A DNA stretch of 64,000 nt from Amaranthus tricolor (lineage: Eukaryota; Streptophyta; Magnoliopsida; Caryophyllales; Amaranthaceae): positions 1,991,460-2,055,459 of the forward strand of contig NC_080049.1 of NCBI RefSeq assembly GCF_026212465.1, written 5' to 3'. The notes beneath the pieces were generated by a model. The model saw nothing but the letters and a program-made list of their open reading frames with translations. It did no database searches and had not been told where the DNA came from. The translations under genes were made by a program, and so were the position numbers. Positions 12,926-24,957 of this stretch are shown here, piece after piece. Numbering within the stretch: position 1 is the first letter of the stretch; each line of letters starts with the position of its first letter.

Positions 12926-15326
12926 ATGCACCTTTTCAGTGATAAAATTGTCTCTGAGATGGAGAAGGACATAATTGAGGATGATGACCCATTTTTTAGA
13001 CACGAAGGGATGGCTGAAGACGCCCCACCATATCCCTCGGAGGTAGAGCTAGTACCAACGGATGCTCCCACTATCACTACTAGCGTTGGTTCTAAGAAGA
13101 GAAAAGGACGAGGTCCTACGAAAAGCCTCAAAGTTACAGAACCCATGCACTTAGAATACAATGCATTGGGTCAACCCTGTGGCAAATGGCGTAGGCAATA
13201 TGGAAAACAAATCGGCATATGTAGTCGTAAGATTTCCATATTGTACGCATGGAACGAGGTTCCAGAGGATTTGAAGAACTCTCTGTGGGATGATATTGTG
13301 GTAAACACTTTTACTATTTTCATTCATTTACTTTCATTTGAAAATTAATTTAATAGACACTAATAAATATATATATTTTTTTTGTAGAATCTTTTTCACA
13401 TTGAGAACAATAAAGAAAAGAAAAATGTATTTCTTTCAGCTGTTGCTAAAAGATTTAGAGATTTCAAATCCAAGCTTGTAACTGGCTGGATCACCAAGAA
13501 ACGTGCCCGTAAGACCAAGAAAGTCAAAACGGGAAACGAAGGTGGAGACCAAGCACCTTCAAAGATGCCCTATGAAATATGGGGTCATATATCGAAGAAT
13601 GAATGGGAAGAGTTTGTTGCCAAAAAAACAACTCCCACTGAAGTTGTAAGTATTCATTTATATTATAGCTTTTGATTTAATTTTTCTTCTTTTGATTCAA
13701 TCATTAATCTAATAGATGACATTTGATTTCTATTGATTGATTAGGAAAAGCGTGGTAAAGCTTCTGAATCAGCAAGCAAAAGGAAGTTTTACCATCGCTT
13801 GGGCCCAAAAACGTACGATGAGGTCCAAAAAGAGTGGGTGGATGCGGGTTTATACCCCAATCAAGGTCCGACGACCTCATCTACGGCTAACTCTGCATTT
13901 GTGAATACTCCTGCTGGAGATCGGGTGCGAGATTGGTATTGCGGACTTCATTCCCGAGATTCAAGTGGTAAATATACCATTACTGATCCGGGAGCGAAGA
14001 AAGTTGCTGATGCTGTGGTGAGTTTTGAAATTTTAATTATATGCTTCATTTTTTTTGTATTTTTTGGCTTTGATTTACTATAAACTAATTCTTATATATG
14101 TCACTTTTTATTTGAACAGATAGGCTGGAAGGAAAAAGAAGCAACGAGAGAGTTCACCCATAGAGACAATGTTGATGCATTACATATTGTCTTAGGGAAA
14201 GACCAAAAAAAGCGGGTATTCGACAAAGGAGGGGTCCGAGTGGGATTAAAGAAGGCATTCGGCAAAGAGTGTGTCGCTACTCAATCCAGATGGTTGCTAC
14301 CTGAAGAAGTAGCGACCCTCAGAAGGGAAATTACGAAGGACATACTCTACAAATTTGCATGCATTTTGCAGAAGATGGGAGCACCCATTGTAGACTTGAC
14401 AAATATGATTGGCGAGGATCAATTCACTACCAAGGTAATAATCAATTGTATCTTATGTATTGTTATTATTTTATTGCATGCTTACACTAATTAAATTGTA
14501 TTAATTCAAATTGCAAAAGAGTCCAAAAGGCTCTAAGAGAGAGACCGATTCCTCATCAAAGGCTGGTTCAAATTCGATGGGAACCAATCCAATTTTGACT
14601 GATGCGGAGCTGAAAGATCTCTCTCCAGATTGCAAATGGTTGCACACATGTGCATCTCGCATGTGTGAGGAGAACCCAATCATGCTACCCCTGGATAAGG
14701 ACCAATTCAGCTTTGCTGAAAACCCTTTTGTAATTATCGGTCCTAGAGATATTGGGCAATTTTTAAGAGGAGAAATGTTGAATGTAGCTCTTATCCATGT
14801 CTACATGAGGTATGTTCATTATCTTACAATTTAGGCTTTATTATTTAATTTTTTTAATAATCGAATTACTGACAAAATTTTCTTATTCGTGAGTTTAGTG
14901 CGGCTTATGAAGAGCTAGATTGTTGCGAACCTCCAATAAAAATTGGATGGTTTTGTCCTGAAACGATTGCGGGTATTAGATGTGTAAATGTGCTAGATGA
15001 TGTCAGAGCATACATTGAGCGTGCTTTGAAAAATTCGCTTACATCTAAACACACGTTCATTCTGGCTCCATATGTGGAAGAGTAGGTTTTATTTTTAAAA
15101 TTGAACTTATTTTTTGATTTTTATCTAAGTTCATATATTCTCTAATTTGTTGATTTTAAATTTACGTTTGTAGTTTGCATTGGATACTTTTGGTCATATG
15201 TCCTTTGACTAATATCGTGCACGTCTTCGATTCGTTACATAAAGCTCAAAGCCCGCCTCGCAACACAAAATTCAAAGCCTTGTTAAATGCGTAATTTTAT
15301 AAATTTTTACCAATTGCATTCAAGTG

Positions 15327-15386
<60 letters not shown>

Positions 15387-16548
15387 TTACATTAATATTA
15401 GTATATGCATTGATATATAAATAGTTATAATTTTTCCATGCCTTTCAGCACAATGAAGAAAGTGCGTGTAGAAATGGGATCTAGATCGAGAGACACATAT
15501 CCGAAATGGAAAACAGTAAAGGTACACAACACTATTTGGAATACGTTTCATTTAAGTGTTTTTGGCACTATCTCGCATAAAGTGGTTTAAACTTGGTTTG
15601 TTTGGCACAAAACTTGGTACACAACACTATTTGGTATTTATTATTATGTTTAGAATCCAATACAATAGTCATAAGCTTGAAATAACGTGCTAAGTTGCGT
15701 TTTTAAGGTTTTTTTAAACGTTTTTGGTACTTTCTCGCATAAAGAAGTTCAATCTTGGTTTGTTTGAAACGAAATTTGGAACACAACAGTATTTGGTATA
15801 TATTTTGTGTTAAAATGGTTAGAATCGAAAACAATAGTCATATGCTTGAAATTACGTGCTAAGTTGCATTTTTGAGGTTTTTTAAGCGTTTTTGACACTT
15901 TTTCGCATAAAATGGTTTAAACTTGGTTTGTTTGGCATGAAACTTGGCGCGCAATACTATTTGGTATATATTATTGTTTTGAAGTGGTTAGAATTGAAAA
16001 TAATAGTCATATGCTAGAAATTACGTATTAAGTTGCGATTTTATGCGTTTTTAAGCGTTTTTGGCACTTTTGCGCATAAAGTAGCTCAAACTTGGTTTGA
16101 TTTGCGCGAAGCTTGTCACACAACACTATTTGGTCTATATTATTGCGTTGAAGTGGTTAGAATTGAAAATCATAGTCGTATGCTAGAAACTACGTATTAA
16201 ATTGCGATTTTATGCGTTTTTATGTTTCTTTGGCACTAACATCTATTTTCTCTTAGTGCTTTCGACAACCTTCTAATTCCGTTGATTGCGGCTATTACAC
16301 TCTCAAATACATGGATGATATCTTAAAATCCGTGAAGGAGATTGGAGTCGAAAACATAGATGCCGTAAGTATTTGTTACATTATAAATTATTATTATTGG
16401 TAAAATCTAATGTTTATTAATCTTTTAATTTTATATTATATTATAGGTTTTATACGACATTCCGAGGGAAACACGCCCTCTGAGAAGTGGAGAGATGCGC
16501 GAATTAAAAGACAAGATTGCCGCGTATCTTGCTAATTTTTGTCCTTGA
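12926..16548 (+). CDS. Transposase-domain/Ulp1 protease fusion gene, ten exons, apparently intact
   Basis: Ten exons join in phase into about 697 codons without a stop: 12926-13300, 13388-13645, 13745-14017, 14120-14434, 14520-14809, 14899-15081, 15174-15290, 15449-15521, 16257-16364, 16447-16548. All introns are GT-AG; the acceptor before 14520 is the weakest. Residues about 50-200 (from RGPTKSLKV; GKWRRQYGKQIG; VPEDLKNSLWDDIV) match the plant Ptta/En/Spm transposase domain. The C-terminus is a C48 Ulp1-like cysteine protease with all expected residues: His in EDLHWILLV, Asp in HVFDSLH, Gln in CFRQPSNS and Cys in VDCGYYTLKYM. Such proteins are known from CACTA and MULE elements and may act as SUMO or ubiquitin-like proteases, but their role in transposition is unproven. 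An upstream in-frame extension exists to 12863; I chose the ATG at 12926. A CACTA right end lies 440 bp downstream. Confidence 0.85.
15328..15382. repeat. (TA)n microsatellite in intron 7
   Basis: An uninterrupted run of about 27 TA units lies in the intron between the exons carrying the catalytic His/Asp and the next exon. It is probably length-variable. Confidence 0.95.
15522..16256. repeat. Second block of the 168-bp repeat, forming intron 8
   Basis: Four units of the same repeat as at 8860-12870 fill the intron. The donor GTACACAACACTATTTGG is itself the ACACAACACTATTTGG word of the repeat, so the repeat starts at the splice site. The last two units carry a different variant (ATTAAGTTGCGATTTTATGCG). 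The acceptor is ATCTATTTTCTCTTAG at the end. Confidence 0.9.
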
Positions 16549-16744
16549 TAAATTGTAATTAGTATAGATTTTTTAGGACTTTAATATATATTATTGTATA
16601 TATATGTACGTACATATCATATTATATTATCGAGAGTTTTTTATTACAAAGAGATCATTGGTGATTATCATTGGATCATTATTGGATTATCATTGTTATT
16701 ACATTGTACATTATTATTGGATTATTATTAGAATAAAACGAGAA

Positions 16745-16992
16745 AAGAAAAAAAATAGCTATTTGCTGCGGTCAGCCCTCAAAACCGCAGCAAATAAGTG
16801 ACCGCAGCAAATAATGGCACTTATTTGCTGCGGTTTTTGGGGATGACCGCAGCAAATAATACCTTTTTTTGCTGCGGTTTTTAACCGTAGCATTTAAAAT
16901 AGGTTATTTGCTGCTATTACTATTGCTTGGGGCCAAAACCGCAGCAAATAATGGCCAAAAAACCGCAGCAAATGAGGTTTTTTCCACTAGTG
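16745..16992 (+). mobile_element. CACTA right subterminal region and terminus
   Basis: The end reads TTTTTTCCACTAGTG, the complement of a CACTAGTGGAAAAA terminus. Inside it the word TTTGCTGCGGTTTT occurs about nine times in both orientations, as expected for transposase-binding subterminal repeats. Its position just after the transposase/Ulp1 gene suggests that it is the right end of the element carrying that gene. No left CACTAGTGGAAAAA end was found. Confidence 0.8.
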
Positions 16993-18022
16993 TATGCTGT
17001 GGTTTTTCTAGAACTACAACATATAATAGTGTGTCATATGCTGCTATCACTAGGGGTGTTTTAAAAACCTGATTCGAAATATCCGATCCGGGATATCCTG
17101 TATCCGGTTGTTAAAATCGGATAATTAACTCGAATTGCCAAAACCAGATATCGGGTCGGATTTGAATACCATTTTTATAAATCCGGATACCGGGTTGGAT
17201 TCGGATACCATTTTTATAAATTCGGAAACCCGATATCCGGTTTATTATTTTTAAAAAAAGTAAATTAAATGAGCATCAAGAAACAACACCGTCCCCTACT
17301 CCCCTTCATTTGAAAACCTAATTGAAGGAGCAGCTTCAAGAACTTAGAAACCTTCATTCAGCGTCGTTCCCTAATTCAATCTTCATCATCATCAATTCGT
17401 CTTTCATCAGAGATTCAGAGCAGTCCTTCATCGAATCATCAATTCATCACCATCTTCGTCCTTCATCACAAATCTTCGAACTTTTCATAAAAACAAATCT
17501 ATGTTTCAAGGTCCTTGTACAATGTCTTCATCTTCTTCATAATGTCAGTCTTCATCGAATCATCTTCTTTAGCTTCAAATCTTCGTCCTTCACAAGTATT
17601 TTACTTAAATTTTAAGTCTTATTCCTAATTTTAGTTGTTTTTAATTTTTTTTAATATTTTGAATTTAAATTCTGATATTTGTTTGTTCAATTTTATTTTC
17701 AGATCCTCTTTACAATTTTATTTGAAGATCTACATGGATTCTTACCCACCACCATCTGGAAATAAGGATTTTTTTTTAACAAAATCGGGTATTCGGTTTC
17801 TGACCCGGTTTAAACCGAGTACCCGGATTTCGGGTACCCATTAAACCGGGTTGAAACCGGATCATAATTTTAAGTATCCGAAAAACCGGGTACCGGGTTT
17901 TCCGGATCTGGGTCGACCCGGTATCCGGTTTTGAACACCCCTAGCTATCACTAGTGCCGCGTGTCAAAACCGCAGCATATTACGGGGATAAAACTGCAGC
18001 ATATAATGTTTTTCCACTAGTG
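16993..18022 (+). mobile_element. Second CACTA-type right end, interrupted by a hAT element
   Basis: This segment carries a variant subterminal word, GCAGCATAT, and ends TTTTTCCACTAGTG at 18022. Removing the hAT element at 17051-17943 and one target copy joins TGCTGCTATCAC to TAGTGCCGCG. It belongs to a related CACTA family whose end lies directly beside the first. Confidence 0.65.
17051..17943. mobile_element. Non-autonomous hAT element, 893 bp
   Basis: The termini are TAGGGGTGTTTTAAAAACC and GGTTTTGAACACCCCTA in inverted orientation. The 8-bp target duplication GCTATCAC is perfect (17043-17050 and 17944-17951). Both ends carry clusters of CCGGATACCCGG-like words, the subterminal repeats of this hAT type. 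The open frames at 17322-17615 and 17635-17844 show no transposase motif, so the element is non-coding. Confidence 0.9.
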
Positions 18023-19758
18023 ATTAATCGGAAGATTAAGATTAAAAATTTTAAGTCTGTTACATAAGAAGTAGACTAGGTTTGGAGACCATGTCTTAAC
18101 CTTTATTTTTCTTTGTCAACCTTAATTTGCTCGAAGATGAGCAAAGGTTAAGCATGAGGGAGTTTGAGAAGTACAATTATTTGCAGTTAATTATATCATT
18201 TTATACTCCTTGATGATGGTCGTTGTTAATAATTCCGTGATTATTTTGAAGATTTATGCTACTTTACTCGTTTTGGTTATTCATGTTGATTTTTAGTGGT
18301 TTTGATTGTTTTAAGCATAATTCTTATGGTTTTAATGCTGACGGAGGTCACTAAGAAAGATTTTAGTTCGGGTGAAGATGTTCTACAAAGAAAATGAGCA
18401 AAAGAGTAGAAGAGTGTTTATAATGCAAAAGTTTTGAGGTGAAATTTGATACATGTCTACTCTTTTGGTCATAACGTTTGATAGGAAGATCGCATTAATG
18501 CAAGATTTGCGTCATTGGAAACTAGACTTCAAAAGCTTTCCAACAGGTATATTATATGTCCGATTCTGATAAACGAGCAAGAAATGACAATCGTTTGAAG
18601 TCTGCAGAAACTGTCAGCCAAAAACGCCGACTCGACTTCCTGGTCATGGAAATGGACGTCGAATAGGCTTTACTTCTGGAATCCGGGCAGCCTTTTTTCC
18701 ATTATTTAATTTTGTAGTATTTTATTTTATCTTATTTTTAATTAACTTTTTAGGGTTGATTTTAGTGGTAAATGAGGAGCATTTAGGTTAAGCGTCCTTT
18801 AAAGGAGCACAAGGAGGGAGACTAAAACCTCTTCTCATTCTTCCTCCTTTATCTTCCTCTCCATTTGAACACCATTTTAATTCTTGTAAGCTTTTAATTT
18901 CTTGTCTTTGATTTACTTTCTCATTATTAGTTTAATCTTTCTTTATCAATTTTGTATTAGTTTAATCTTTTCTTGTCAAACTTTAACCATTCTTCCTAGA
19001 AATTGTCATTTATTAAAAGTAGTACTGCTCTTCAACTTTTTGTCTTTTGGATCTTTAATTTTGTGTCTCATAGTTTAATTATTGTTTTTCCTTGCAAATT
19101 TCAATATTATCATTTTCATTCATGTTTAGTATTATCTTAAGGTTTGTGTTCATTGTTTCCACCATGATTAGTGAGTAGATCAATTTTCTAGGGTTAGGGC
19201 TTGAATTTATAAGTTAAGTATGATTTGATTTTTGAATGTGTCTATGAAATTAGGATTAAAGTGGTTGAATTGTGCTAATAACCATAAATTAAATATGTTT
19301 TGTTAGACTAGTCAATAGAACTAGCATGTGAGATTAGGACCAACTTTGCTTTAAGATAAATTTTAGTTAAATTCTTATTAATTCATTCAATAAAATTAGT
19401 GTGTGAAAATTAAATTAATAGGGTCTAAATCTAATAGTTAATCTATAGCGCGAGAGTTTGAGATTAACAAGATCATATTTAATTACATAATTAATCCGAC
19501 ATTTCATAGATACTAATGAGAATTCGATCATACAAGATTTTAGGGGATTCCTGACACCCTAAATCTCTTCATCATATAGCTTTAATCCATATTTCTTATT
19601 GCTTTTGTAGTTTGATAGATAAACAACCAACCAAACTTTTTTCTCTTTGAGCAATATAATTAATAGAAATTAGCAAGGTTTTTGTCATAACTTTCTTGTG
19701 TTCGACCCGCGACTACACGTACACCGTGCGGTTGCGATTAAATAAAATTTGCACATCA
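18023..19758 (+). mobile_element. 3' end of a Ty3-gypsy element with LTR
   Basis: 18023-18164 ends in GCAAAGGTTAAGCATGAGGG, the polypurine-tract region of Athila/Tat-like gypsy elements. The LTR starts TGAGAAGTACAATTATTTGC at 18165 and ends TTTGCACATCA at 19758 (1594 bp). Near its end it has the typical TTCGACCCGCGACTACACG and CCGTGCGGTTGCGATTA words. A second family member lies at 57453-60077. No coding region remains. Confidence 0.7.
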
Positions 19759-20105
19759 TAGTCTGTGACAATTCGTCAAATAATCTCACCGTGGCCCACT
19801 CGTGTGGAGATGGGACTCCAGTGGGCTCGGGCCCAGAAACCCACGGCGATAAGCGTTGGCTTGCATATACACTTGATGAGGTTCATTGTTTTCCAAAACC
19901 GTATAGTAGTAGGAGGATTAGCCCACCCAATATATATGCAAGTCCACAATCTACTATTCTATCGATGTGGAGTCTTGTCTCACATGTGAAGTATTTCCAA
20001 TAGAACTTGTATCACAGCAAAATTACATTTAATAAATGGAGTTGAAACTTCCCTATCATAATCCCTTTTGGAAAAAAATACTAAGCGTTTTTGACTCCAT
20101 ATATT
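19759..20105. other. Unassigned stretch between gypsy LTR and hAT element
   Basis: It contains GGATTAGCCCACCCAATAT and ATCGATGTGGAGTCTTGTC words that look like a dispersed plant repeat, but I cannot name the family. The short open frames are not convincing. From about 20040 the host repeat described at 22704-23010 begins. Confidence 0.3.
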
Positions 20106-20113
20106 AGCCTAGT

Positions 20114-21899
20114 TAGTGATGGCCACGGTCTAAGTTGGGCCGGTTCCGGTTCCACCCGTTTTCAGTTCCATCTAGAACCTGATTCAAACATTTTCGGTTC
20201 CGGGCGGTACCAAATGGATCCTTGGCGATTCATGAGGCGATTCTGACGGTTCCAAATCACAGGTCGGGCGGGTCGGACCATCAATTCCATTCTTATTTTT
20301 CCTATAAATATAATATAAAAATTCTATGATAATGCGGATGTACATTTGATGATTACTTGATTATTAGCGAAATTCATTGCTTGTCATCCTTATTAAAATA
20401 TTTACTAAAAAGAAGGAAAAAAATAAATTAGTAAGAAACCGATTAATAAAAAAAGAGGGAGAAAATGGACTTGAACCTAGTATCCCGAACGAATATTAAG
20501 CTGCCTACGTATCCCGAAGGAATCAAAGCCCACGTAGTTCTTTGTCATATCATTTATTTGTAGTTGTTGAATGTTGATTGATCGTTGTCCGATATTCATG
20601 ATCCTATTCTTCTTCGTCACCATCATCTTGTTGGTTGAATGCTTCCGCTGACTCTCTTCCCGCCGATGATGCAGATGTATCCATCATCATCCATGGATCA
20701 AAATCGTCTTCATCATCATTGTTCTTGAGTCTTTGTGTTTGGACCTCCGCTTGATCCCAATCTTTCTTGCAAACACATATTTGAATAGTATGTGGAGCAA
20801 GACGAGATCTCTTTTCCTTTAGAACTCTTCTATTTGCACTAAAAGTAGATTTCGACGCAATAGTAGAAGCATGAATTGCAAGGATATCCTTTGCAATTCT
20901 CGATAATATGGAGAATTTTATTGATTTTTATTTCCACCATTCTAAAATATTATAGCTACTTTGTTCAATTTTAAAGTGATGTTTAAGATAATTATCTTAG
21001 TTGCGTGAACATACGCTTCTAATATTTTCTGTACGCTTATAGCTAGTTCCCATGTTTCAACACTTATACGGCTATCCGTACACCCAATATACAATTGTGT
21101 TATAACTGGACGATTAGCGATAGCCTTTTTTAATAAATCATGGGTTGAGCCCCAACGTGTAGGAGTATTTGATGACCAATATACTTTTTTTAGTTGATAA
21201 TGGTCACATAATTGCTTATATCTTCTGTTTACATGTCATAATCTAAGCCACTTCACTATGTCTCTAATGGGATCTTATAAATCACTTAGTTGTCTAATAC
21301 CTACTTGGCAAGATAAGTTAACAATATGAGCACAACAACGTACGTGTAATAATCTCCACCAATGATAAAACTAAAAGTAGGTTCATTATACAAAAGTTTG
21401 ATGCATTTAATGTTGGCGGTTGCATTATCGGTAAACAACAAATATCTTATCTAACAAGTTCCATTCTTTACTGTACCACCACCTAACATGTATTCACATA
21501 ACACAATAAATGAATTTTTACTACATTCTTGATTTACAAAATATAAATATCATGTATAAAAAATCAAAAAGTATTCACCTCTGCTGAAATTGTATGAAAC
21601 TAAGGGCTTTACCCCTTGACTTTCACAAATTTGACAAGTGCATAAGAAAACATTCGGATTGTCGGTTGGTTGTTTTGTAAAATACGACCACACATGTGAA
21701 ACAGCTCTACCTCTAGGAGGTGGCATTGCCAGAAAAGGTTGTCTTACTGGTTCATCTTCATCTAAATTTAAATATAAAGACATACTCAAATACCACAATA
21801 CATAAATAAATAATAATTTAAAATTTCATCAATTTGAAGAATAAAATTATAAAACTAACCGATACTTTAAAAATTGACTCGTTTACCACGAGCTTGTCT

Positions 21900-21930
<31 letters not shown>

Positions 21931-22703
21931 ACTTCATGTGATCTCGTTGATGATTGATAAGATCTAAGTATCCCAATAGGGGTCGTTGGTTCTTCTTCTT
22001 CTTCTTCTTCTTCAATTTGTATTTCTCTTTCCACTTCTTCTGCATAATCGTGTAATTCTTGGTCGTATCCTTCTGGATAATTTGGTTCATAATTACTAAC
22101 CGAAGGTGTTGTTGATATCGACTGAGTTGAAGTGACCTTTCTTTTGGAGCTAGAACCTCCAAATGATTTTGCCACTTTAGTAACTTTTTAGAGGCTTTTT
22201 TCAAAAAAGAAGACATGATAATATTGAAATAAAAATGTAATTAAGAAATAAACAAAAAATTAAAAGACTAATTATGTAATTAAGAAATAATTAAAAGACT
22301 AATTATGTAATTAAGAAATAATTAAAAGACTAATTATGTAATTAAGAGAATAATTGCGTAATTAAGTGGAGAGTAGGAGAAGAGATAAATTGTGAATGAA
22401 AAGATTGAAAGTGTGGAGTATATATAGAAAAATCCCAACGGCTAGTTAACGACTATTTTTTGACTGGTTCCGAAGAAGCGCGGGTGAACCGCACGATTAC
22501 GGTTCCGGTTCCAAGGAACCGTTGGGCCGAGTGAACCGTTTCGGTTCGGTTCCCGGTTCTTTGGTCCGGTTCTAGCGTTTTTTTTTCGACGGTTTCACGG
22601 TTCCGCTGTTTGGCCCGATTCGATACTTGTCATGAACGGTTCCGGTTCCAGGACAGTTTTCAAGCGGTTCGGTTCCAGGTAATTCGCTTCGTGGCCATCA
22701 CTA
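20114..22703 (-). mobile_element. hAT element, 2.6 kb, with decayed transposase
   Basis: The termini are TAGTGATGGCCACG and CGTGGCCATCACTA in inverted orientation. The 8-bp flanks AGCCTAGT and AGTTTAGT match at six of eight bases, as expected for an old target duplication. Both ends (20135-20285 and 22450-22685) are packed with GGTTCCGGTTCC-like words. The inside carries transposase fragments on the minus strand. Confidence 0.85.
20600..22216 (-). pseudogene. hAT transposase remnant (BED finger, core fragment, C-terminal domain)
   Basis: Reading down from about 22175, an N-terminal low-complexity part (SGSS-like, Glu and Gln runs at 22010-21900) is followed by a BED zinc finger at 21740-21600 (AVSHVWSYFTK, LCTCQICESQG). 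Core fragments at 21440-20960 include WGSTHDLLKKAI, DNATANIK and ETWELAISVQKILEAYVHA. At 20912-20605 the C-terminal dimerisation domain appears: ASTIASKSTFSANRRVLKEK, RLAPHTIQICVCKKDW and an acidic tail. Much of the catalytic core is missing and the pieces are out of frame, so the gene is dead. The Gln run comes from a TTG repeat at 21900-21930. Confidence 0.8.
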
Positions 22704-23010
22704 AGTTTAGTAAATCTCCAAAAAAACGCTATTAAAATTAAGATAGCAAAAAAATAACACTAAAAAGGATAAATGTAAAAGTATGATTTGATCCCTTAAC
22801 TTTAAATTACATTTTAATATAAATTTATTAGTCAATAAATAGTTTAAATTAGGATTTGATCCCTTAACTTTAAATTACAAATGTGTTACACTAATCGTTG
22901 ACCTATAGTAATTTTTATTATATTTTACACTCTTTAAGCTATATATCATATTAGTAACAAGGACCCTAGCCAAAAATACAAAAAGATCGTATTTTCAACA
23001 AGGGGGTCGT
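22704..23010. repeat. Dispersed repeat copy interrupted by hAT and LTR insertions
   Basis: The pieces at about 20040-20113, 22704-23010 and 24958-25010 together parallel 50640-51310 (shared: ..AAAAAAACG/GC.., TTTGATCC.TTAAC, GCATTTTC.ACAAGGGGG, ATGT.GCTTC.CCTATG). A shorter reversed copy lies at about 45175-45265. The function is unknown; it may be a non-autonomous element. Confidence 0.55.
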
Positions 23011-24957
23011 GCCTTGTTATCTACATTTTATCTTTATTTTTACCCCTATAAGTGGCTTGTTTAGCGTGAGGAATCTACATGTTATCGCATTGGTTTATTG
23101 GATTTTACGCTTGTTTTATTGATTTGGTATTTTATTTCATTTCAGGATCTAATCATCAACAACGAGCACAAACTAGCCCCTTTGGTTGCATACATTGCTC
23201 ACCTAAACACCAAGGGCTCAAAGAAGTGAAACATCATGAGCCAAGCCACAATAACAAGCCAAAAAAAAAGCCAATATAGATCCCCTCGACCAGAATAGGC
23301 TCGAGCTAAGGTGGCTTGAGCAATATTGCTCGAGCCAGAAGCTGAGTATTACATATCTGAAGCTCGCTTGACCGGTCGAGCAAAGTTGGCTCGGGTCGAG
23401 CGAAGTGCATTTAAACTTCCAGAATTTCTGATTATCAGCAAGATTCAATCCAGGTGTACAGTACATACGCTCAACTAGTTGAGCAAGATGGCTCGGGTCG
23501 AGCAGAGCTAAATTTCACATTCTGTCCAATTTTTGAAGTTTCTGATGTTGGACCTGATGGTGGCTCGATTGGTCGAGTAGGATTCGCTCGAGTCGAGTGA
23601 AATAGGCGGCAACAGCATGTGCGATCTTTTTAAGCATCATTCGAGGTCCAATTACATTTGTTTCTTCTAATTGCTGCTGCCAAAGACTACTAGCCACCCT
23701 ACCATATCCACTAGGGGTGGCCCCCCCCCCCCCCCCCTTTACAACCTAGAAGTGGTGGAGTAATCATGAAACTATCACCCCCCACTTGTTTTTGAAGCCT
23801 GTAAATAGAGAAGAGGAAGAGGGAGCTATGATCTGAGTTTTCACCTTTCATTTTAAGTAATTTCTATTTATTTTTCATAGTTTTGCTTTCATTTCAATTA
23901 AAAATTAGTGTTATCATAATTTTCCTTTCAATTCAATTAAGTATTTTCACTTTCCAAATACAATATTAACTTCATCCTTTATTGTAATATTTTGTAACTT
24001 GAAATTCTTCAACCATTGATGTACTATTATTGAAGCTTTTGGAAGGTATTACTTTGAATCACCAATTCATCTTGTTCATCCTTAGATTGAGCTTAAAAGA
24101 GTAACTTCTATCCTTGCTTATGTTGTTTTCAATTCATGTCACTTAGTTATCCTTGATTATTTGTCTTTAGTTTCATATATTCATGCTTGTAGTTCTTCAA
24201 CTTATATTGCACTCATCTCTTTAGGATACTCTAGCTTAATTTATTCATCTATGATTCTTGGCTTGTTTGCATTCTACAATTTCAATATGAGTATGAGTGA
24301 GTAGTTTGTTTTGGCTTAGGCTAGTCATTATCACCATGTATGTAGTTTAAATTGCTTTCTTTACCTTTGGCTTGGTTGTATTGTTTATGGTTTAAGATTG
24401 ATTTTGCTATCATGTTGTAGTGTCGTTGAATTGATGGCGAGAGTCGATTTTTAACGATAATCTATGCTTAAAAGTTAAGACATCTCCATGAGAATAGGTA
24501 GATGCTTTGATTGGAAATGTTGAATGTGTGCTTCATGTCTTAAATTATGCTTAGCTCCATGAGAATAGGTAGTTGAATATGTTTAGGAAGCTTTTGTTGC
24601 TCGAGAAAGAACATTAGTACTTATGATACGTTCTTCCCCATAACAAAATATCCATGACCTTAGGTTAATGATTAGTAATTCTATTTTAGTGGGAAAGCCT
24701 AGCCTATGCCTCTTAGCTTATTGATCATTTTAACCTTGCTTTTAGTTCATTGTACCCTTATTTACTTTTATGCTTTATTTTCATTAAGTATTTTTAGTTG
24801 CTTGTTTTAATCTCCAAATATTATATTATACATTTTCGAACACACTAATCAATTGAGAAGCTATTAACTTAACCCCCACTCCTTGTGGATTCGACCCGTA
24901 CTTGCCGACGTACTACGCTACGCCGTGCACTTGCAGTATTACTATTGAAGGATGTAA
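23011..24957 (+). mobile_element. Probable solo LTR, about 1.95 kb
   Basis: Comparison with the uninterrupted repeat at 51220-51310 shows foreign DNA between GGGGGTCGTGCC and GTCCCGATTAGG. It starts TTGTTATCTACATTTTATC and ends after GGATTCGACCCGTACTTGCC and CGCCGTGCACTTGCAG, words typical of the 3' end of Athila/Tat-like LTRs. No reading frame is recognisable. The exact ends and target copy are uncertain. A run of 17 C lies at 23721-23737, and several CTCGAG-containing words lie at 23285-23610. Confidence 0.55.

Noticed and set aside
16869..17072. 67-codon frame with a twin at 58030-58239
   Set aside because: Both arise from the CACTA subterminal repeat; the similarity is that of non-coding DNA.
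21818..22216. 132-codon minus-strand frame with Lys and Asn runs
   Set aside because: It is the shifted frame of the hAT transposase N-terminus; the Asn run reads the same TTG repeat.
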